Of a DNA stretch of 64,000 nucleotides, positions 1-11,573 are shown in pieces (the first letter of the stretch is position 1; the number at the start of each line of letters is the position of its first letter). The DNA is from Melghirimyces thermohalophilus (lineage in GTDB: Bacteria; Bacillota; Bacilli; Thermoactinomycetales; DSM-45169). The notes beneath the pieces were generated by a model that saw only the letters and a list, made by a program, of their open reading frames with translations, was not told where the DNA came from and did not search any database. The stretch lies in contig NZ_FMZA01000009.1 in assembly GCF_900102685.1 (NCBI RefSeq), forward strand, positions 62,001 through 126,000, in the 5' to 3' direction. A program made the translations under genes and the position numbers.

Positions 1-1
1 C

Positions 2-493
2 GGCTTAAAACCGGTCTTTCTGAAGGATGGGTCGATCACGGCCGGCAATGCACCGGGAGTTAACGATGGAGCTTGTGCCCTGGTTCTCTCTTCGGCGGAC
101 AAGGCCGAAGAGCTGGGGGCTCGGCCGGTGGCCCGCATTCTGGGTCATGCGGCGGTGGCGATGGAAGCCCGGTATTTCCCGATCACTCCCGCCTATGCCA
201 TCCAAAAGCTGCTGAAAAAACAGAACCTCACTCTGGATCAGATCGATCGGTTCGAAGTGAACGAAGCCTTCGCCGCCGTCGCCCTGGCTAACGGAAAAAT
301 TCTCGGCTGGGATGATGAAAAGGTGAACGTAAACGGCGGTGCGGTGGCCCTCGGCCATCCGATCGGAGCTAGCGGCGCCCGGATCATCCTCACCCTGATT
401 CAGGAACTGCGCCGCCGCGGTGGCGGACTGGGAGTCGCCGGTATTTGCAGCGGATCCGCCCAGGGGGATGCGGTCCTGGTTCGGGTGGATTGA
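2..493 (+). CDS. Thiolase (acetyl-CoA acyltransferase), 3' part only
   Basis: This is the C-terminal part of a thiolase that cleaves 3-ketoacyl-CoA with CoA or condenses two acetyl-CoA. The reading frame is open from base 2, so the N-terminal half with the first active-site Cys lies outside the window. Visible family motifs are [14 protein letters not shown], the [10 protein letters not shown] histidine loop and the C-terminal CSGSAQGDA cysteine loop. The last loop departs from the common CxGGGQG form, although variants of this kind occur in the family. It stands upstream of the dehydrogenase genes for the preceding beta-oxidation steps, so degradation of fatty or branched acyl-CoA is the likely role. 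Which chain length it prefers cannot be read from this fragment. Confidence 0.93.
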   Translation, partial: GLKPVFLKDGSITAGNAPGVNDGACALVLSSADKAEELGARPVARILGHAAVAMEARYFPITPAYAIQKLLKKQNLTLDQIDRFEVNEAFAAVALANGKILGWDDEKVNVNGGAVALGHPIGASGARIILTLIQELRRRGGGLGVAGICSGSAQGDAVLVRVD

Positions 494-961
494 TCGGTTT
501 TGTCCGTATCATCTAGGCCCTTCGTGGCACCCATGCACCACAGGCACTCTGAAATGATAGGCTGATGCCTATTGCCATCAGACTCAGCGGAGAATCAGCA
601 TGTAAGGGCATTTAGGGGCAACTCACATCATCGAATTCACTTACCAAAAGGCTTTGCCCCTGCCCGCAGCCGGATGATTGGCAGGACGGTCTCACATCTA
701 AGCCGTATGGCATAGCGAGACCGGGAACGGAAGTGACCTGGTGAGACTTGTGCCCTATGGGTGCATAGCGAGACCGGGAACGGAAGTGACCTGGGGGACT
801 CGTGCCCTACGGGTACAACGGAAGGTGGGGGAACACGACATCCCCAGACAGCGTCGATAGGTAGAACAAGATTACCTGAAGGGGCTCTGGTAAGAGGAAA
901 ACGGGCGGCAGGTCCGCCCATCTCTTCCATGTCGGGCCTCACAACTGAAGGAGGGATACAT
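494..961. other. Gene-free, strongly structured leader before hbd
   Basis: No credible gene is seen here. The stretch holds many inverted repeats: 557-562 with 567-572, an alternative 62-67/76-81 pairing at 562-567 with 576-581, 614-621 with 654-661, 687-693 with 717-723, 828-832 with 841-845, and 903-908 with 914-919 nested inside 892-896 with 922-926. It also holds a 31-base exact tandem repeat (711-741 and 764-794). The density of perfect stems suggests a structured RNA or the relic of one, for example a group II intron without its reverse transcriptase. Neither assignment can be confirmed by eye. Confidence 0.5.
711..815 (+). repeat. Tandem direct repeat, unit about 53 bases
   Basis: Two copies begin at 711 and 764. 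Their first 31 bases are identical and the next 21 to 22 differ at a few positions and by one base in length. The repeat lies inside the structured leader before hbd. Confidence 0.9.
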
Positions 962-1816
962 TTGAGCATGGGCCAGTTTACAGTGGTGGGCGCCGGCCAG
1001 ATGGGCAGCGGCATTGCCCAAGTGGCAGCCCAATCGGGGTTTCAGGTGTGCCTGATGGATCTGGATGAGGCTTATGTGCAAAAAGGTTTGAAAGGGATTA
1101 CAAAAAACCTCGCCCGTCAAGTGGAAAAGGGGAGGATGACCGAAGGGGAAAAAGGGGAAGTGCTGGGTCGAATTCGCCCCACTACCAACCTCAGGGAGGC
1201 TGCAGGCAAGGCGGATATCGTGGTGGAAGCCGTAGTGGAAAACATGCAGGTAAAGACCGATGTTTTCTCCCAGCTGGATGAGGCAGCACCGGCTCACACC
1301 ATCCTTGCCACCAATACCTCATCCCTTCCCATCACCGAAATCGCAGCGGTCACCCGCCGTCCGGAGCAGGTGATCGGCATGCATTTTATGAACCCGGTTC
1401 CGGTGATGAAACTGGTTGAGGTGATCCGGGGCTTGGCCACTTCCGACGAGGTGTATCATAAGGTGGAACAACTGGCTCGGGAAATGGGGAAAAACCCGGT
1501 GGAAGTGAACGATTTCCCCGGATTTGTAGCCAACCGGGTATTGATGCCGATGATCAATGAAGCGATATACGCTGTTTATGAAGGGGTGGCGGAGCCTGAG
1601 GCAGTCGATCAGGTGATGAAGCTGGGCATGAACCATCCGATGGGCCCGCTTACTCTGGCCGATTTTATCGGATTAGACACCTGCCTTTATATCATGGAAA
1701 CCCTGTATGACGGATTTGGCGATTCCAAATACCGCCCCTGTCCGCTTCTGCGCAAATACGTCAAAGCGGGATGGTTGGGCAAAAAAACCGGAAGAGGCTT
1801 CTACACTTACGGATGA
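962..1816 (+). CDS. hbd: 3-hydroxyacyl-CoA (3-hydroxybutyryl-CoA) dehydrogenase
   Basis: This cytoplasmic NAD(P)-dependent enzyme interconverts 3-hydroxyacyl-CoA and 3-ketoacyl-CoA. The N-terminal Rossmann fold shows [10 protein letters not shown] near residues 7 to 16, and the catalytic region is seen in [10 protein letters not shown] and [16 protein letters not shown], where the active-site His sits. The C-terminal domain carries [19 protein letters not shown] start at 962 is chosen because GAAGGAGGG (947-955) lies six bases before it; an ATG at 968 has a 12-base spacing. The protein is then 284 residues, the normal family size. The reading frame is open upstream to 761, but that part crosses the repeat region and looks noncoding. 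It lies between thiolase and two acyl-CoA dehydrogenases. Confidence 0.95.
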   Translation: MSMGQFTVVGAGQMGSGIAQVAAQSGFQVCLMDLDEAYVQKGLKGITKNLARQVEKGRMTEGEKGEVLGRIRPTTNLREAAGKADIVVEAVVENMQVKTDVFSQLDEAAPAHTILATNTSSLPITEIAAVTRRPEQVIGMHFMNPVPVMKLVEVIRGLATSDEVYHKVEQLAREMGKNPVEVNDFPGFVANRVLMPMINEAIYAVYEGVAEPEAVDQVMKLGMNHPMGPLTLADFIGLDTCLYIMETLYDGFGDSKYRPCPLLRKYVKAGWLGKKTGRGFYTYG

Positions 1817-1850
1817 GATTCTCCGTCAGGGGTGTAAAGGGGTGGACAGA

Positions 1851-2993
1851 ATGAATCTTCAATTGACTAAAGAACAGCAAATGATGCGCAAAATGGTGCG
1901 GGAGTTTGCCCGTTCCGAGATCGCCCCCTGGACGGATTCGATGGATGGTGAGGATCGGTTTCCCAAGGAAGTGGTGGGAAAGATGGGCCGGCTGGGCTTG
2001 ATGGGGATTCCTATTCCCGAGGAGTGGGGCGGATCTGGTTCCGATTTTCTCAGCTATATCCTCGCTCTGGAGGAGATCGCCAAGGTGAGCGCCACAGCGG
2101 GGGTGATCCTGGCGGTTCACACCTCCGTCGGCACGTTTCCCATTCTTCGTTATGGAAACGAGGAACAGCGGAAAAAGTATGTTCCCCGCTTGGCCCGTGG
2201 GGAGTATCTGGGGGCCTTCGCCTTGACGGAGCCTCAGGCGGGCTCCGATGCGTCCGCGATTCGGACCCGTGCCGAGCGGAAAGGGGACCGGTATATCCTG
2301 AACGGGAGCAAAGCCTTTATCACCAACGCCGGTGAGGCGGATACTTATGTCACCTTTGCCGTGACGGATCCGGAAAAAGGCACCAAGGGCATCTCCGCTT
2401 TTATCGTGGAAAAAGGGACACCGGGACTGATCATCGGAAAAAAAGAGAAGAAAATGGGGCTCGGTGGCTCCAACACCAGAGGGCTTACTTTGGAAGATGC
2501 AGAAGTTCCCGCCGAAAACCTGCTGGGCCAAGAGGGAGAGGGTTATGAGATCGCTCTGTCCAATCTGGCTGGCGGGCGGATCGGGATCGGAGCCCAGGCC
2601 TTGGGCATTGCCGATGCAGCTCTGGAAGCCGCCCGGGATTATGCCATGGAGAGAAACCAATTTGGCAAGCCGATCGGAAAACTGCAGGCGAATCAGTTTA
2701 AATTGGCCGATATGGCCACCCGGGTGGAGGCGGCCCGCCTCTTAGTCCATCAGGCGGCCACCAGGTACCTGGAGGGCCACTCCTGCCGCAAGGAATCCGC
2801 CATGGCCAAGATGTTCGCCTCGGATACGGCGATGCATGTGGCCATCGAAGCAGTGCAGATCTTTGGCGGATACGGTTATACCCGGGAATATCCGGTGGAA
2901 CGGTTCTTCCGTGACGCTAAAGTGACACAGATTTACGAAGGGACCAATGAAATCCAACGGCTGGTCATTGCCGGGCAAGTGCTCAACCTCTGA
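1851..2993 (+). CDS. Acyl-CoA dehydrogenase (first copy)
   Basis: This FAD flavoprotein introduces the alpha-beta double bond into acyl-CoA and passes electrons to an electron-transfer flavoprotein. The 380-residue protein has the usual order of N-terminal helical, beta and C-terminal helical domains. Motifs include FALTEPQAGSDAS for flavin and substrate contact and [15 protein letters not shown] with the catalytic Glu. The ATG at 1851 follows AAAGGGGTGG. The gene lies 34 bases after hbd and 91 before a close paralog. Short or branched-chain substrates such as butyryl or isobutyryl-CoA are suggested by the nearby IcmF, but this is inference. No etfA/etfB genes are in the window. Confidence 0.95.
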   Translation: MNLQLTKEQQMMRKMVREFARSEIAPWTDSMDGEDRFPKEVVGKMGRLGLMGIPIPEEWGGSGSDFLSYILALEEIAKVSATAGVILAVHTSVGTFPILRYGNEEQRKKYVPRLARGEYLGAFALTEPQAGSDASAIRTRAERKGDRYILNGSKAFITNAGEADTYVTFAVTDPEKGTKGISAFIVEKGTPGLIIGKKEKKMGLGGSNTRGLTLEDAEVPAENLLGQEGEGYEIALSNLAGGRIGIGAQALGIADAALEAARDYAMERNQFGKPIGKLQANQFKLADMATRVEAARLLVHQAATRYLEGHSCRKESAMAKMFASDTAMHVAIEAVQIFGGYGYTREYPVERFFRDAKVTQIYEGTNEIQRLVIAGQVLNL

Positions 2994-3084
2994 CTGGCCG
3001 TCCCGTCGGTAAAACGGTCGTGATGCAGCATTTCGCCATCAAATGAAGACCGATGAGACCGATGACAACAAGGGGGGCTTCATC

Positions 3085-4227
3085 ATGCAGTTTAAACTGA
3101 GCGAAGAGCATGAGATGATGCGGAAAATGGTGCGGGAGTTCGCCGAGAAAGAAGTGGCTCCCACCGCCACGGAACGGGATGAGCAGGAGCGCTTTGACCG
3201 CTCGATTTTTGACAAGATGGGGGAACTGGGGATGACCGGCATCCCGTGGCCGGAAGAGGAAGGAGGCGTCGGATCCGATTTTCTCAGCTACGTCATCGCT
3301 GTGGAGGAGCTCTCCCGCGTATGTGCCTCCACCGGGGTGACTCTAAGCGCTCATCTCTCCCTGGCCAGCTGGCCGATCCACAAATTCGGCAATGAAGACC
3401 AGAAAAAGCGATTCCTGTACCCCTTGGCCACAGGGGAGAAGTTGGGCGCCTACGGTTTGACGGAACCGGGATCGGGATCTGATGCCGCCGCCATGCGAAC
3501 CACCGCCGTCCGGGACGGGGACTCCTATATCCTCAACGGCAACAAGATTTTTATCACCAACGGCGGGGAGGCGGAGATTTATGTCGTCTTTGCTCTCACC
3601 GATCCAGAGAAGAAGCATCACGGTGTGACGGCGTTTATCGTGGAAAAAGATACCCCAGGCTTTTCCATCGGAAAGAAGGAAGAGAAGCTAGGCATCCGTT
3701 CTTCTCCGACCACGGAAATCATCTTTGAGGACTGCCGGGTTCCGGTGGAAAACCGGCTCGGGGAAGAGGGGCAAGGGTTTAAGATCGCCATGATGACCCT
3801 CGACGGCGGACGAAATGGGATCGCCGCTCAGGCAGTCGGGATCGCCCAAGGGGCACTGGACGCCGCCGCCGCCTACGCCAAGGAACGGAAACAGTTTGGC
3901 AAACCGATCGCCAAGCTGCAGGCCATCCAGTTTAAGATGGCCGATATGGCCACCCAGATCGAAGCGGCCCGTCTGCTCACTTACCAAGCGGCCTGGTTGG
4001 AGAGCCAGGGGCTTCCTTACGGCAAGGCGTCCGCCATGGCCAAACTGCACGCTGGGGATACGGCGATGGATGTCACCGTGGAAGCGGTTCAGATTTTCGG
4101 CGGTTATGGATACACCCGTGAGTACCCTGTGGAGCGCATGATGCGGGACGCCAAGATCACCCAAATCTATGAAGGGACCAACGAAATTCAGCGGTTGGTG
4201 ATCGCCAACCACTTAATGAAGGAATGA
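3085..4227 (+). CDS. Acyl-CoA dehydrogenase (second copy)
   Basis: This is a second 380-residue acyl-CoA dehydrogenase, clearly homologous to the copy just upstream and sharing its motifs ([25 protein letters not shown]). It catalyses FAD-dependent desaturation of acyl-CoA. The ATG at 3085 is preferred to an in-frame ATG at 3043 because AAGGGGGG (3070-3077) lies seven bases before it and because both paralogs then have equal length. Its stop overlaps the start of the MeaB gene. Tandem copies probably differ in chain-length or branch preference. In Bacillus subtilis the fadF and acdA genes also lie next to rpoE, so the location is conserved although the operon content differs. Confidence 0.95.
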   Translation: MQFKLSEEHEMMRKMVREFAEKEVAPTATERDEQERFDRSIFDKMGELGMTGIPWPEEEGGVGSDFLSYVIAVEELSRVCASTGVTLSAHLSLASWPIHKFGNEDQKKRFLYPLATGEKLGAYGLTEPGSGSDAAAMRTTAVRDGDSYILNGNKIFITNGGEAEIYVVFALTDPEKKHHGVTAFIVEKDTPGFSIGKKEEKLGIRSSPTTEIIFEDCRVPVENRLGEEGQGFKIAMMTLDGGRNGIAAQAVGIAQGALDAAAAYAKERKQFGKPIAKLQAIQFKMADMATQIEAARLLTYQAAWLESQGLPYGKASAMAKLHAGDTAMDVTVEAVQIFGGYGYTREYPVERMMRDAKITQIYEGTNEIQRLVIANHLMKE

Positions 4228-5216
4228 ATGGAGCGGACCAAGAGATGACCGAATCAATCAAGGAGTGGGCAGAAGCGATCCGATCCGGCCATCGACGAAG
4301 TGTGGCCCGGGCGATCACCACCCTGGAAGGGGGGGATCCCCGAAGCGAGGAATTGTTGAAGGCGCTGTATCCCTATACCGGAAAAGCCTTCCTTGTCGGG
4401 GTGACTGGGGCCCCGGGCGCCGGCAAAAGCACCCTGGTCGACAGCTTGACAGCCCATTTGCGAAAGCAGGGGCTTCGAGTCGGCGTGTTGGCCGTGGACC
4501 CGACCAGCCCCTTCACCGGAGGCGCGCTGTTAGGTGATCGGGTGCGCATGGGGCGTCATTCCTTGGATGTCGACGTGTTTATCCGCAGTATGGGTAGCCG
4601 AGGGAGCCTCGGCGGATTAGCCGGGACGACCCGGCAGGCGGCCCGCGTGCTGGATGCGGCCGGCTACGACGTGATCTTTATTGAGACGGTAGGTGTAGGG
4701 CAATCGGAAATCGATATCATGCATATGGCCGATTCTGTGGCATTGGTCCTCACTCCCGGCAGCGGTGATGCGGTTCAGGTGTTTAAAGCGGGCATCATGG
4801 AGACGGCAGATCTGTTTATCGTCAACAAAGCCGACCGGGATGGAACCGGCAAACTGATTCGGGATATCAAGGAGATGCTACACCTGGCTAAAAAAGAGGG
4901 GGAATGGATGCCCCCCGTCATCCAGACGGAAGGAAAGACGGGTCGGGGAACGGAGGCGTTTTGGACCGGGTTGGTGCAGCATCGAAACTTTATGCAGCGC
5001 GAACAGCTGTGGGCGGCCCGCCGCCGTTCCCACCTTCGCCGGGAGGTGGAGGCGATGGTTGAAGCGGAGTTGCACCACCTCCTCCTGGATCGGATGGAAT
5101 CTCCCGTCTTCCACAGGGATCTGGATCAGGTGCAGTCGCGTCGGTCCACTCCGCAACAGTTGGCCCGGGAGATACTCCGGGAGTTGATTGGCGGTGAAGG
5201 AGGAATGCCCAAATGA
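4224..5216 (+). CDS. meaB: MeaB/ArgK-family G-protein chaperone of a B12 mutase
   Basis: This P-loop GTPase of the MeaB (formerly LAO/AO transport ATPase) family loads cobalamin onto an acyl-CoA mutase and protects it from inactivation. The Walker A motif GAPGAGKST is at residues 62 to 70, followed by [19 protein letters not shown], a switch region with [11 protein letters not shown], and the base-recognition motif NKAD. The start at 4224 overlaps the previous stop as ATGA; an in-frame ATG at 4245 is possible but has a weaker ribosome site. The 330 residues match the family size. Its partner here is puzzling, because the mutase three genes on, IcmF, already contains such a domain. A methylmalonyl-CoA mutase elsewhere in the genome would be the usual partner. 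Confidence 0.93.
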   Translation: MNGADQEMTESIKEWAEAIRSGHRRSVARAITTLEGGDPRSEELLKALYPYTGKAFLVGVTGAPGAGKSTLVDSLTAHLRKQGLRVGVLAVDPTSPFTGGALLGDRVRMGRHSLDVDVFIRSMGSRGSLGGLAGTTRQAARVLDAAGYDVIFIETVGVGQSEIDIMHMADSVALVLTPGSGDAVQVFKAGIMETADLFIVNKADRDGTGKLIRDIKEMLHLAKKEGEWMPPVIQTEGKTGRGTEAFWTGLVQHRNFMQREQLWAARRRSHLRREVEAMVEAELHHLLLDRMESPVFHRDLDQVQSRRSTPQQLAREILRELIGGEGGMPK

Positions 5217-5851
5217 GCCGGGGCCCTAAGCGGATTCCGTCAATGGTGAAAAACCCACAATTGGTGGAAAAACGCAGGCGGCAGATCATCCGCGGGGCTT
5301 GTGATCTGTTTATCCGCAAAGGATTCCACAAGACGACCACCCGGGAGATCGCCCGGGAGTGCGGCCTCTCTATCGGAACTATGTATGAGTACATCCAGAG
5401 CAAGGAAGATGTTCTCTATCTGGTCTGCGATTATATTCATTCTGAGCTGGAAGCGCGGTTGAAAAAAGCGTTGGATCAAGAGGGAACCGGGCGGGAAAGA
5501 CTGACCCGGGCGATCGCTCAACATTTTAAGGCGATGGATGCGATGCGAGACGATGTGCTGCTGATCTATCAGGAGACCAAGTCCCTGCCCAAGGATGCTA
5601 TGTCCTATGTTCTCAAGAAAGAAGAGGAAATCACTTCCTTGTTTGAAGCAGTTTTGCAGCGAGGCATTCAGGATGGCACCTTAAACCTGGATCAGTCCTC
5701 TGTCAAGTTGATGGCTCATAACATTATGGTTCTCGGTGAGATGTGGACGTTTCGAGGGTGGGTGCTGAGACAACATTACACTCTGGAAGAGTACACTCGT
5801 CTCCAGACCGCCCTTCTACTGGATGAGTGTACCCATCAATCACGGAGGTGA
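5213..5851 (+). CDS. TetR-family transcriptional regulator
   Basis: This is a 212-residue one-component regulator. The N-terminal helix-turn-helix is visible at about residues 28 to 70 (IIRGACDLFIRKGFHKTTTREIA, then GLSIGTMYEYIQSKEDVL by eye); the C-terminal ligand domain is divergent, as usual. Its ATG overlaps the MeaB stop by four bases and its stop lies six bases before icmF, so it belongs to the acyl-CoA operon. Such regulators in beta-oxidation operons commonly respond to acyl-CoA (FadR-like), and self-repression is likely. No operator palindrome could be assigned with confidence. Confidence 0.9.
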   Translation: MSRGPKRIPSMVKNPQLVEKRRRQIIRGACDLFIRKGFHKTTTREIARECGLSIGTMYEYIQSKEDVLYLVCDYIHSELEARLKKALDQEGTGRERLTRAIAQHFKAMDAMRDDVLLIYQETKSLPKDAMSYVLKKEEEITSLFEAVLQRGIQDGTLNLDQSSVKLMAHNIMVLGEMWTFRGWVLRQHYTLEEYTRLQTALLLDECTHQSRR

Positions 5852-5857
5852 AGGGAT

Positions 5858-8800
5858 ATGACTACAGAGGTGTACCAGCCGAGACATCCGGTCCGTTTTG
5901 TGACCGCCGCCAGTCTGTTTGACGGCCATGATGCCTCCATCAATCTGTTTCGGAGGCTGTTGCAGGCCAGTGGAGCGGAAGTCATCCACCTGGGCCACGA
6001 CCGATCCGTCGATCTGATCGTGGATACGGCGATCCAGGAGGATGTTCAGGGAATCGCCGTCTCTTCCTACCAGGGAGGGCATGTGGAGTATTTTAAGTAT
6101 ATGATCGACCGCTTACGGGAACGGCACGCCGACCATATCCGGGTTTTTGTCGGGGGCGGCGGGGTCATCGTCCCGCCGGAAATCCGGGAGTTGGAGGCCT
6201 ACGGGGTGGCCAAAGTGTTTTCCCCGGAAGATGGTCGCCGGATGGGGTTGCAAGGGATGATCAACCATATGATGAAAGCTTGCGACTACCCCACTGTCAA
6301 GGAGGTCAGTTGGGAGCCGGAGGCCGCCCGTCAGGGGGACGTCCGTGCCATCGCCCGCTTGATCACCCTGGCTGAGCGGGAGTTGCATTCCTCCCAAGAA
6401 GTGTCCGCCACACGGGCTGCACGGGAGGAGTCGGTCCTGGAGGCGAAGCAAGTGCCGGTGATCGGCCTCACGGGAACCGGCGGAGCGGGGAAAAGCTCTC
6501 TTACCGACGAGCTGGTGCGCCGTTTTCTGGAGCATTTTCCCGAAAAGCGGGTGGCTGTTCTCTCCATCGATCCTTCCAAGCAGAAAACCGGCGGAGCCCT
6601 CCTGGGAGATCGCATCCGCATGAACAGTGTTTATCATCCCCGGGTGTATATGCGGAGTCTGGCCACTCGCAAAACCCGCTCCGAACTTTCCTCCGCCACT
6701 CGGGATGCGCTCACCATTTTGAAACGGTCCGGATTTGATCTCATCTTCCTGGAGACCAGCGGGATTGGGCAGGGCAACTCCGATGTGGTCCATGTGAGCG
6801 ACTTGTCTATCTATGTGATGACATCGGAGTTTGGGGCCCCTTCCCAGCTGGAGAAGATTGAAATGTTGGATTATGCTGATCTGGTGGCCATCAACAAATT
6901 TGACCGCAAAGGGTCCAAAGATGCGCTGAGGGACGTGAAAAAGCAGTATCGGCGCAATCATCTGCTTTTCGACGCACCGGATGAACAGATTCCCGTCTAC
7001 GGCACCATGGCCAGCCGCTTTAACGATCCCGGTACCAATCGGTTTTTCCGGGCCATGATCACCCGTCTGTCTGAAAAGCTGCAATTGGGGTGGACGATGG
7101 GGGAAGAGATGGATGTAGAGGCTACGGAGTCGGAAGTGATTCACATCATTCCTCCAGAGCGGACCCATTACCTGCGGGATATCGCCAACACCGTGCGCAG
7201 TTATCGCAAAGAGGTGGAAGATCAATCCCGGTTGGCCCGGCAGGCGTTTCAGCTGCAAGGGAGCCGTGACCTTCTGCAGAAGACCGAGGGGGCTTCCCAA
7301 TCGGAGGAGGCTTTAATCCAGCTGAAACAGGCGCAGGAGGAGGTCGAATCCCGCCTCACCCCAGAGGCTAAACAGTTTCTCCAGGAATGGCCCCAGCTGA
7401 AAGAGACCTACCGGCAGAACGAGTATACGGTGAAGATCCGGGATCGGGAGATCAAAACCCCATTGTTTACGGAAACCTTGTCCGGTACGCGGATTCCCAA
7501 AGTGGCCCTGCCCCGCTTTGAGGATTGGGGAGAAATCCTCAGATGGGGCTTGTTGGAGAATGTCCCCGGCCGCTTTCCCTACACCGCCGGCGTCTTTCCC
7601 TTTAAAAGGGCTGATGAAGACCCTAAACGGATGTTTGCCGGGGAGGGGACGCCGGAGCGGACCAATCAGCGTTTTCATTACCTATCTGAAGGGGAGCCGG
7701 CTAAGCGCTTGTCTACCGCATTCGATTCAGTCACCCTTTACGGTCGGGATCCCGATGAGCGGCCGGACATTTATGGAAAGATCGGGGAGAGTGGGGTCAG
7801 CATCTGCACTCTGGAGGATATGAAGAAGCTATACCAGGGATTTGACCTGTGTGCCCCCAACACCAGTGTCTCCATGACCATCAATGGGCCTGCTCCGATT
7901 ATCCTGGCCATGTTTCTCAATACCGCCATCGATCAAAAGTTGGACCGCTTCCGGAAGGAGGAAGGTCGGGAACCCTCGGAGGAAGAGGCGCAAAAGCTCC
8001 GGGCTCAAGCTTTGTCCACGGTGCGGGGGACGGTGCAAGCGGATATCCTGAAGGAGGATCAAGGGCAGAACACTTGCATCTTTTCCACGGATTTTGCCCT
8101 GAAGATGATGGGGGATATCCAGGAGTACTTCATCGCCAACCAAGTCCGCAATTACTATTCGGTCAGCATCAGCGGTTATCATATCGCCGAGGCAGGGGCC
8201 AACCCCATTTCCCAGTTGGCCTTCACCCTGGCTAATGCGTTCACCTATGTGGAGTATTACCTGTCCCGGGGAATGGACATCGATTCCTTTGCCCCCAACC
8301 TCTCCTTCTTTTTCAGCAATGGCCTGGATGCGGAGTATTCAGTAATCGGTCGAGTGGCGCGGCGGATCTGGGCCGTGGTGATGAAAAGGTTGTACGGTGC
8401 CAACGCCAGAAGCCAGAAGTTGAAGTACCACATCCAAACCTCCGGCCGCAGCCTGCATGCTCAGGAAGTTAATTTCAACGATATCCGCACTACGCTGCAA
8501 GCATTGATGGCCTTATATGACCAGTGTAACTCCCTTCACACCAACGCTTACGATGAGGCGATAACGACTCCCACCGAGGAATCCGTCCGTCGGGCGATGG
8601 CGATCCAATTAATCATCACCAAGGAACTGGGTTTGGCCAAGAACGAAAACTCCCTGCAAGGCTCCTTCATCATCGAGGAACTGACTGACTTGGTGGAGGA
8701 GGCCGTCTTGAAGGAATTTGAGCGGATCAGCGACCGGGGCGGCGTCCTGGGAGCGATGGAAACCCAGTATCAGCGGGGGAAAATCCAGGAAGAATCCCTC

Positions 8801-9121
8801 TACTACGAAACCAAAAAGCATAATGGCGAACTGCCGATCATCGGTGTAAACACCTTCCTGAAGGAAGGGGAGGAGGAAGAGTCGGATTACCAACTGACGC
8901 GGGCTACGGAGGAGGAAAAAAAGACCCAGATTCAGAACCTCTTGGCCTTCCAGGAGAAACACCGGGACCAGGCTCAGGAAGCGCTTAATCGTCTGAAACA
9001 GGTGGCTCGGGAAGGGGGAAACCTGTTTGAAGAATTGATGCAGACCGTCCGCGTTGCCAGCCTGGGCCAGATCACTGAGGCCTTGTTCGAAGTGGGAGGG
9101 CAGTATCGCCGCAACATGTAA
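5858..9121 (+). CDS. icmF: IcmF: fused isobutyryl-CoA mutase with built-in G-protein
   Basis: This 1087-residue cobalamin-dependent enzyme interconverts isobutyryl-CoA and n-butyryl-CoA; some members act on pivalyl or isovaleryl-CoA. Domains in order are a B12-binding domain (residues about 12 to 145, with FDGHDASI at 21 to 28 placing the lower-ligand His), a MeaB-like GTPase (Walker [10 protein letters not shown] near 205, [14 protein letters not shown]), and the large mutase barrel from about 560 ([17 protein letters not shown], then [11 protein letters not shown] and [14 protein letters not shown]). The ATG at 5858 follows GGAGGTG. It closes an operon that can feed branched acyl-CoA into beta-oxidation. 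The length and domain order fit the IcmF type known from Bacillales. Confidence 0.96.
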   Translation: MTTEVYQPRHPVRFVTAASLFDGHDASINLFRRLLQASGAEVIHLGHDRSVDLIVDTAIQEDVQGIAVSSYQGGHVEYFKYMIDRLRERHADHIRVFVGGGGVIVPPEIRELEAYGVAKVFSPEDGRRMGLQGMINHMMKACDYPTVKEVSWEPEAARQGDVRAIARLITLAERELHSSQEVSATRAAREESVLEAKQVPVIGLTGTGGAGKSSLTDELVRRFLEHFPEKRVAVLSIDPSKQKTGGALLGDRIRMNSVYHPRVYMRSLATRKTRSELSSATRDALTILKRSGFDLIFLETSGIGQGNSDVVHVSDLSIYVMTSEFGAPSQLEKIEMLDYADLVAINKFDRKGSKDALRDVKKQYRRNHLLFDAPDEQIPVYGTMASRFNDPGTNRFFRAMITRLSEKLQLGWTMGEEMDVEATESEVIHIIPPERTHYLRDIANTVRSYRKEVEDQSRLARQAFQLQGSRDLLQKTEGASQSEEALIQLKQAQEEVESRLTPEAKQFLQEWPQLKETYRQNEYTVKIRDREIKTPLFTETLSGTRIPKVALPRFEDWGEILRWGLLENVPGRFPYTAGVFPFKRADEDPKRMFAGEGTPERTNQRFHYLSEGEPAKRLSTAFDSVTLYGRDPDERPDIYGKIGESGVSICTLEDMKKLYQGFDLCAPNTSVSMTINGPAPIILAMFLNTAIDQKLDRFRKEEGREPSEEEAQKLRAQALSTVRGTVQADILKEDQGQNTCIFSTDFALKMMGDIQEYFIANQVRNYYSVSISGYHIAEAGANPISQLAFTLANAFTYVEYYLSRGMDIDSFAPNLSFFFSNGLDAEYSVIGRVARRIWAVVMKRLYGANARSQKLKYHIQTSGRSLHAQEVNFNDIRTTLQALMALYDQCNSLHTNAYDEAITTPTEESVRRAMAIQLIITKELGLAKNENSLQGSFIIEELTDLVEEAVLKEFERISDRGGVLGAMETQYQRGKIQEESLYYETKKHNGELPIIGVNTFLKEGEEEESDYQLTRATEEEKKTQIQNLLAFQEKHRDQAQEALNRLKQVAREGGNLFEELMQTVRVASLGQITEALFEVGGQYRRNM

Positions 9122-9130
9122 AAAAGATGA

Positions 9131-9164
9131 GAGGGGAACCGGCCGGTTTTCGGCCGGTTTCTCT
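9131..9164 (+). terminator. Hairpin after icmF, weak U-tract
   Basis: A perfect 9-bp stem (9137-9145 with 9151-9159, loop GTTTT) extends with G-U pairs to about 9131-9164. Only a short pyrimidine run follows, so termination may be partial. Confidence 0.6.
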
Positions 9165-9188
9165 TGCGGTTCGAACAAAAGCGGTTGG

Positions 9189-9216
9189 TTGACTTCGTAA
9201 ACGTTTTGGTTAAAAT
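9189..9216 (+). promoter_or_regulatory. Sigma-A promoter of rpoE
   Basis: TTGACT (9189-9194) and TAAAAT (9211-9216) are separated by 16 bases and lie 62 bases before the rpoE start. Confidence 0.7.
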
Positions 9217-9278
9217 AGACATTACGGAAAATATGATCGTGAGTACGGTTTGAGTTTCGATATAGGAAGGATGTGCCT

Positions 9279-9704
9279 ATGATGCCCGAGAGCCTGGCCG
9301 AAAAATTTAGCCACGATGAGGTGCAGGAGACCTCCATGGTGGATCTTGCTCATCATATATTGGAAGAACATGGCGAGCCGATGCTGTATCAAAAAATCAT
9401 GGAGGAAGTGGCGAAGCTGAAAGGGTTCTCTGAAGCGGAGACCAACCGTCTGATTGCCCAGCTATACACAGAGATCAACATCGACGGCCGCTTCGTCTGT
9501 GTGGGAAAGAGCTTGTGGGGTCTGAAACGTTGGTATCCGCTGGAGGAGACGACGGACTCCGCCGTGGCCCAGCACGTTAAGGATGACGATTCCGACGAGG
9601 TCCTGGACGAGGGGCTCTTTGCAGATGAGCATGAAGAGTACACTGAGGAAAAAGATTCCGACGAGGAAGGCTTTGACAGCGATTATGGGGTTCACGATTC
9701 CTGA
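9279..9704 (+). CDS. rpoE: RNA polymerase delta subunit
   Basis: This protein binds RNA polymerase, raises specificity and speeds recycling by displacing RNA. The N-terminal globular HARE-HTH domain (about residues 8 to 90, ending in KSLWGLKRWYPLEE) is followed by a very acidic Asp/Glu-rich tail of about 45 residues, as is typical. The ATG at 9279 is chosen because AGGAAGG (9264-9270) lies eight bases before it; a GTG at 9273 is too close and an ATG at 9282 is also possible. At 141 residues it is slightly shorter than the Bacillus subtilis protein. It has its own promoter and stands before pyrG as in other Bacillales. Confidence 0.96.
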   Translation: MMPESLAEKFSHDEVQETSMVDLAHHILEEHGEPMLYQKIMEEVAKLKGFSEAETNRLIAQLYTEINIDGRFVCVGKSLWGLKRWYPLEETTDSAVAQHVKDDDSDEVLDEGLFADEHEEYTEEKDSDEEGFDSDYGVHDS

Positions 9705-9719
9705 TCGTGAGGACAATGC

Positions 9720-9759
9720 TTGACAATGCCTGCCCATGAGGGTAAACTGTCACATGGGC
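9720..9759 (+). promoter_or_regulatory. pyrG promoter with GGGC start
   Basis: TTGACA (9720-9725) and TAAACT (9743-9748) have the ideal 17-base spacing. GGGC at 9756-9759 lies at the expected start distance. The pyrG transcript of Bacillus subtilis also begins with GGGC, where CTP shortage causes repeated G addition. Confidence 0.8.
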
Positions 9760-9786
9760 TAAAATGGGTATCTGTTATTTTTATAA

Positions 9787-11538
<1,752 letters not shown>

Positions 11539-11539
11539 A

Positions 11540-11573
11540 GAACAACCCGTGCCTTGCCAGGCGCGGGTTGTTC
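11540..11573 (+). terminator. Terminator of pyrG
   Basis: A long stem (about 11540-11549 with 11564-11573, plus an inner GCC/GGC) starts two bases after the stop codon. Only TTCC follows, so the U-tract is weak. Confidence 0.7.

Noticed and set aside
711-815. CRISPR array
   Set aside because: Only two copies, the period leaves no unique spacer of normal size, and no cas gene is nearby.
540-940. Definite group II intron
   Set aside because: The structure is suggestive, but no domain V hairpin and no reverse transcriptase were found, so only a relic or other RNA can be proposed.
761-961. N-terminal extension of hbd
   Set aside because: It would run through the repeat and hairpin region, and the TTG at 962 has a well-placed ribosome site giving the normal length.
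6113-7300. A 395-codon open frame on the minus strand
   Set aside because: Antisense to icmF, which has a clear domain structure.
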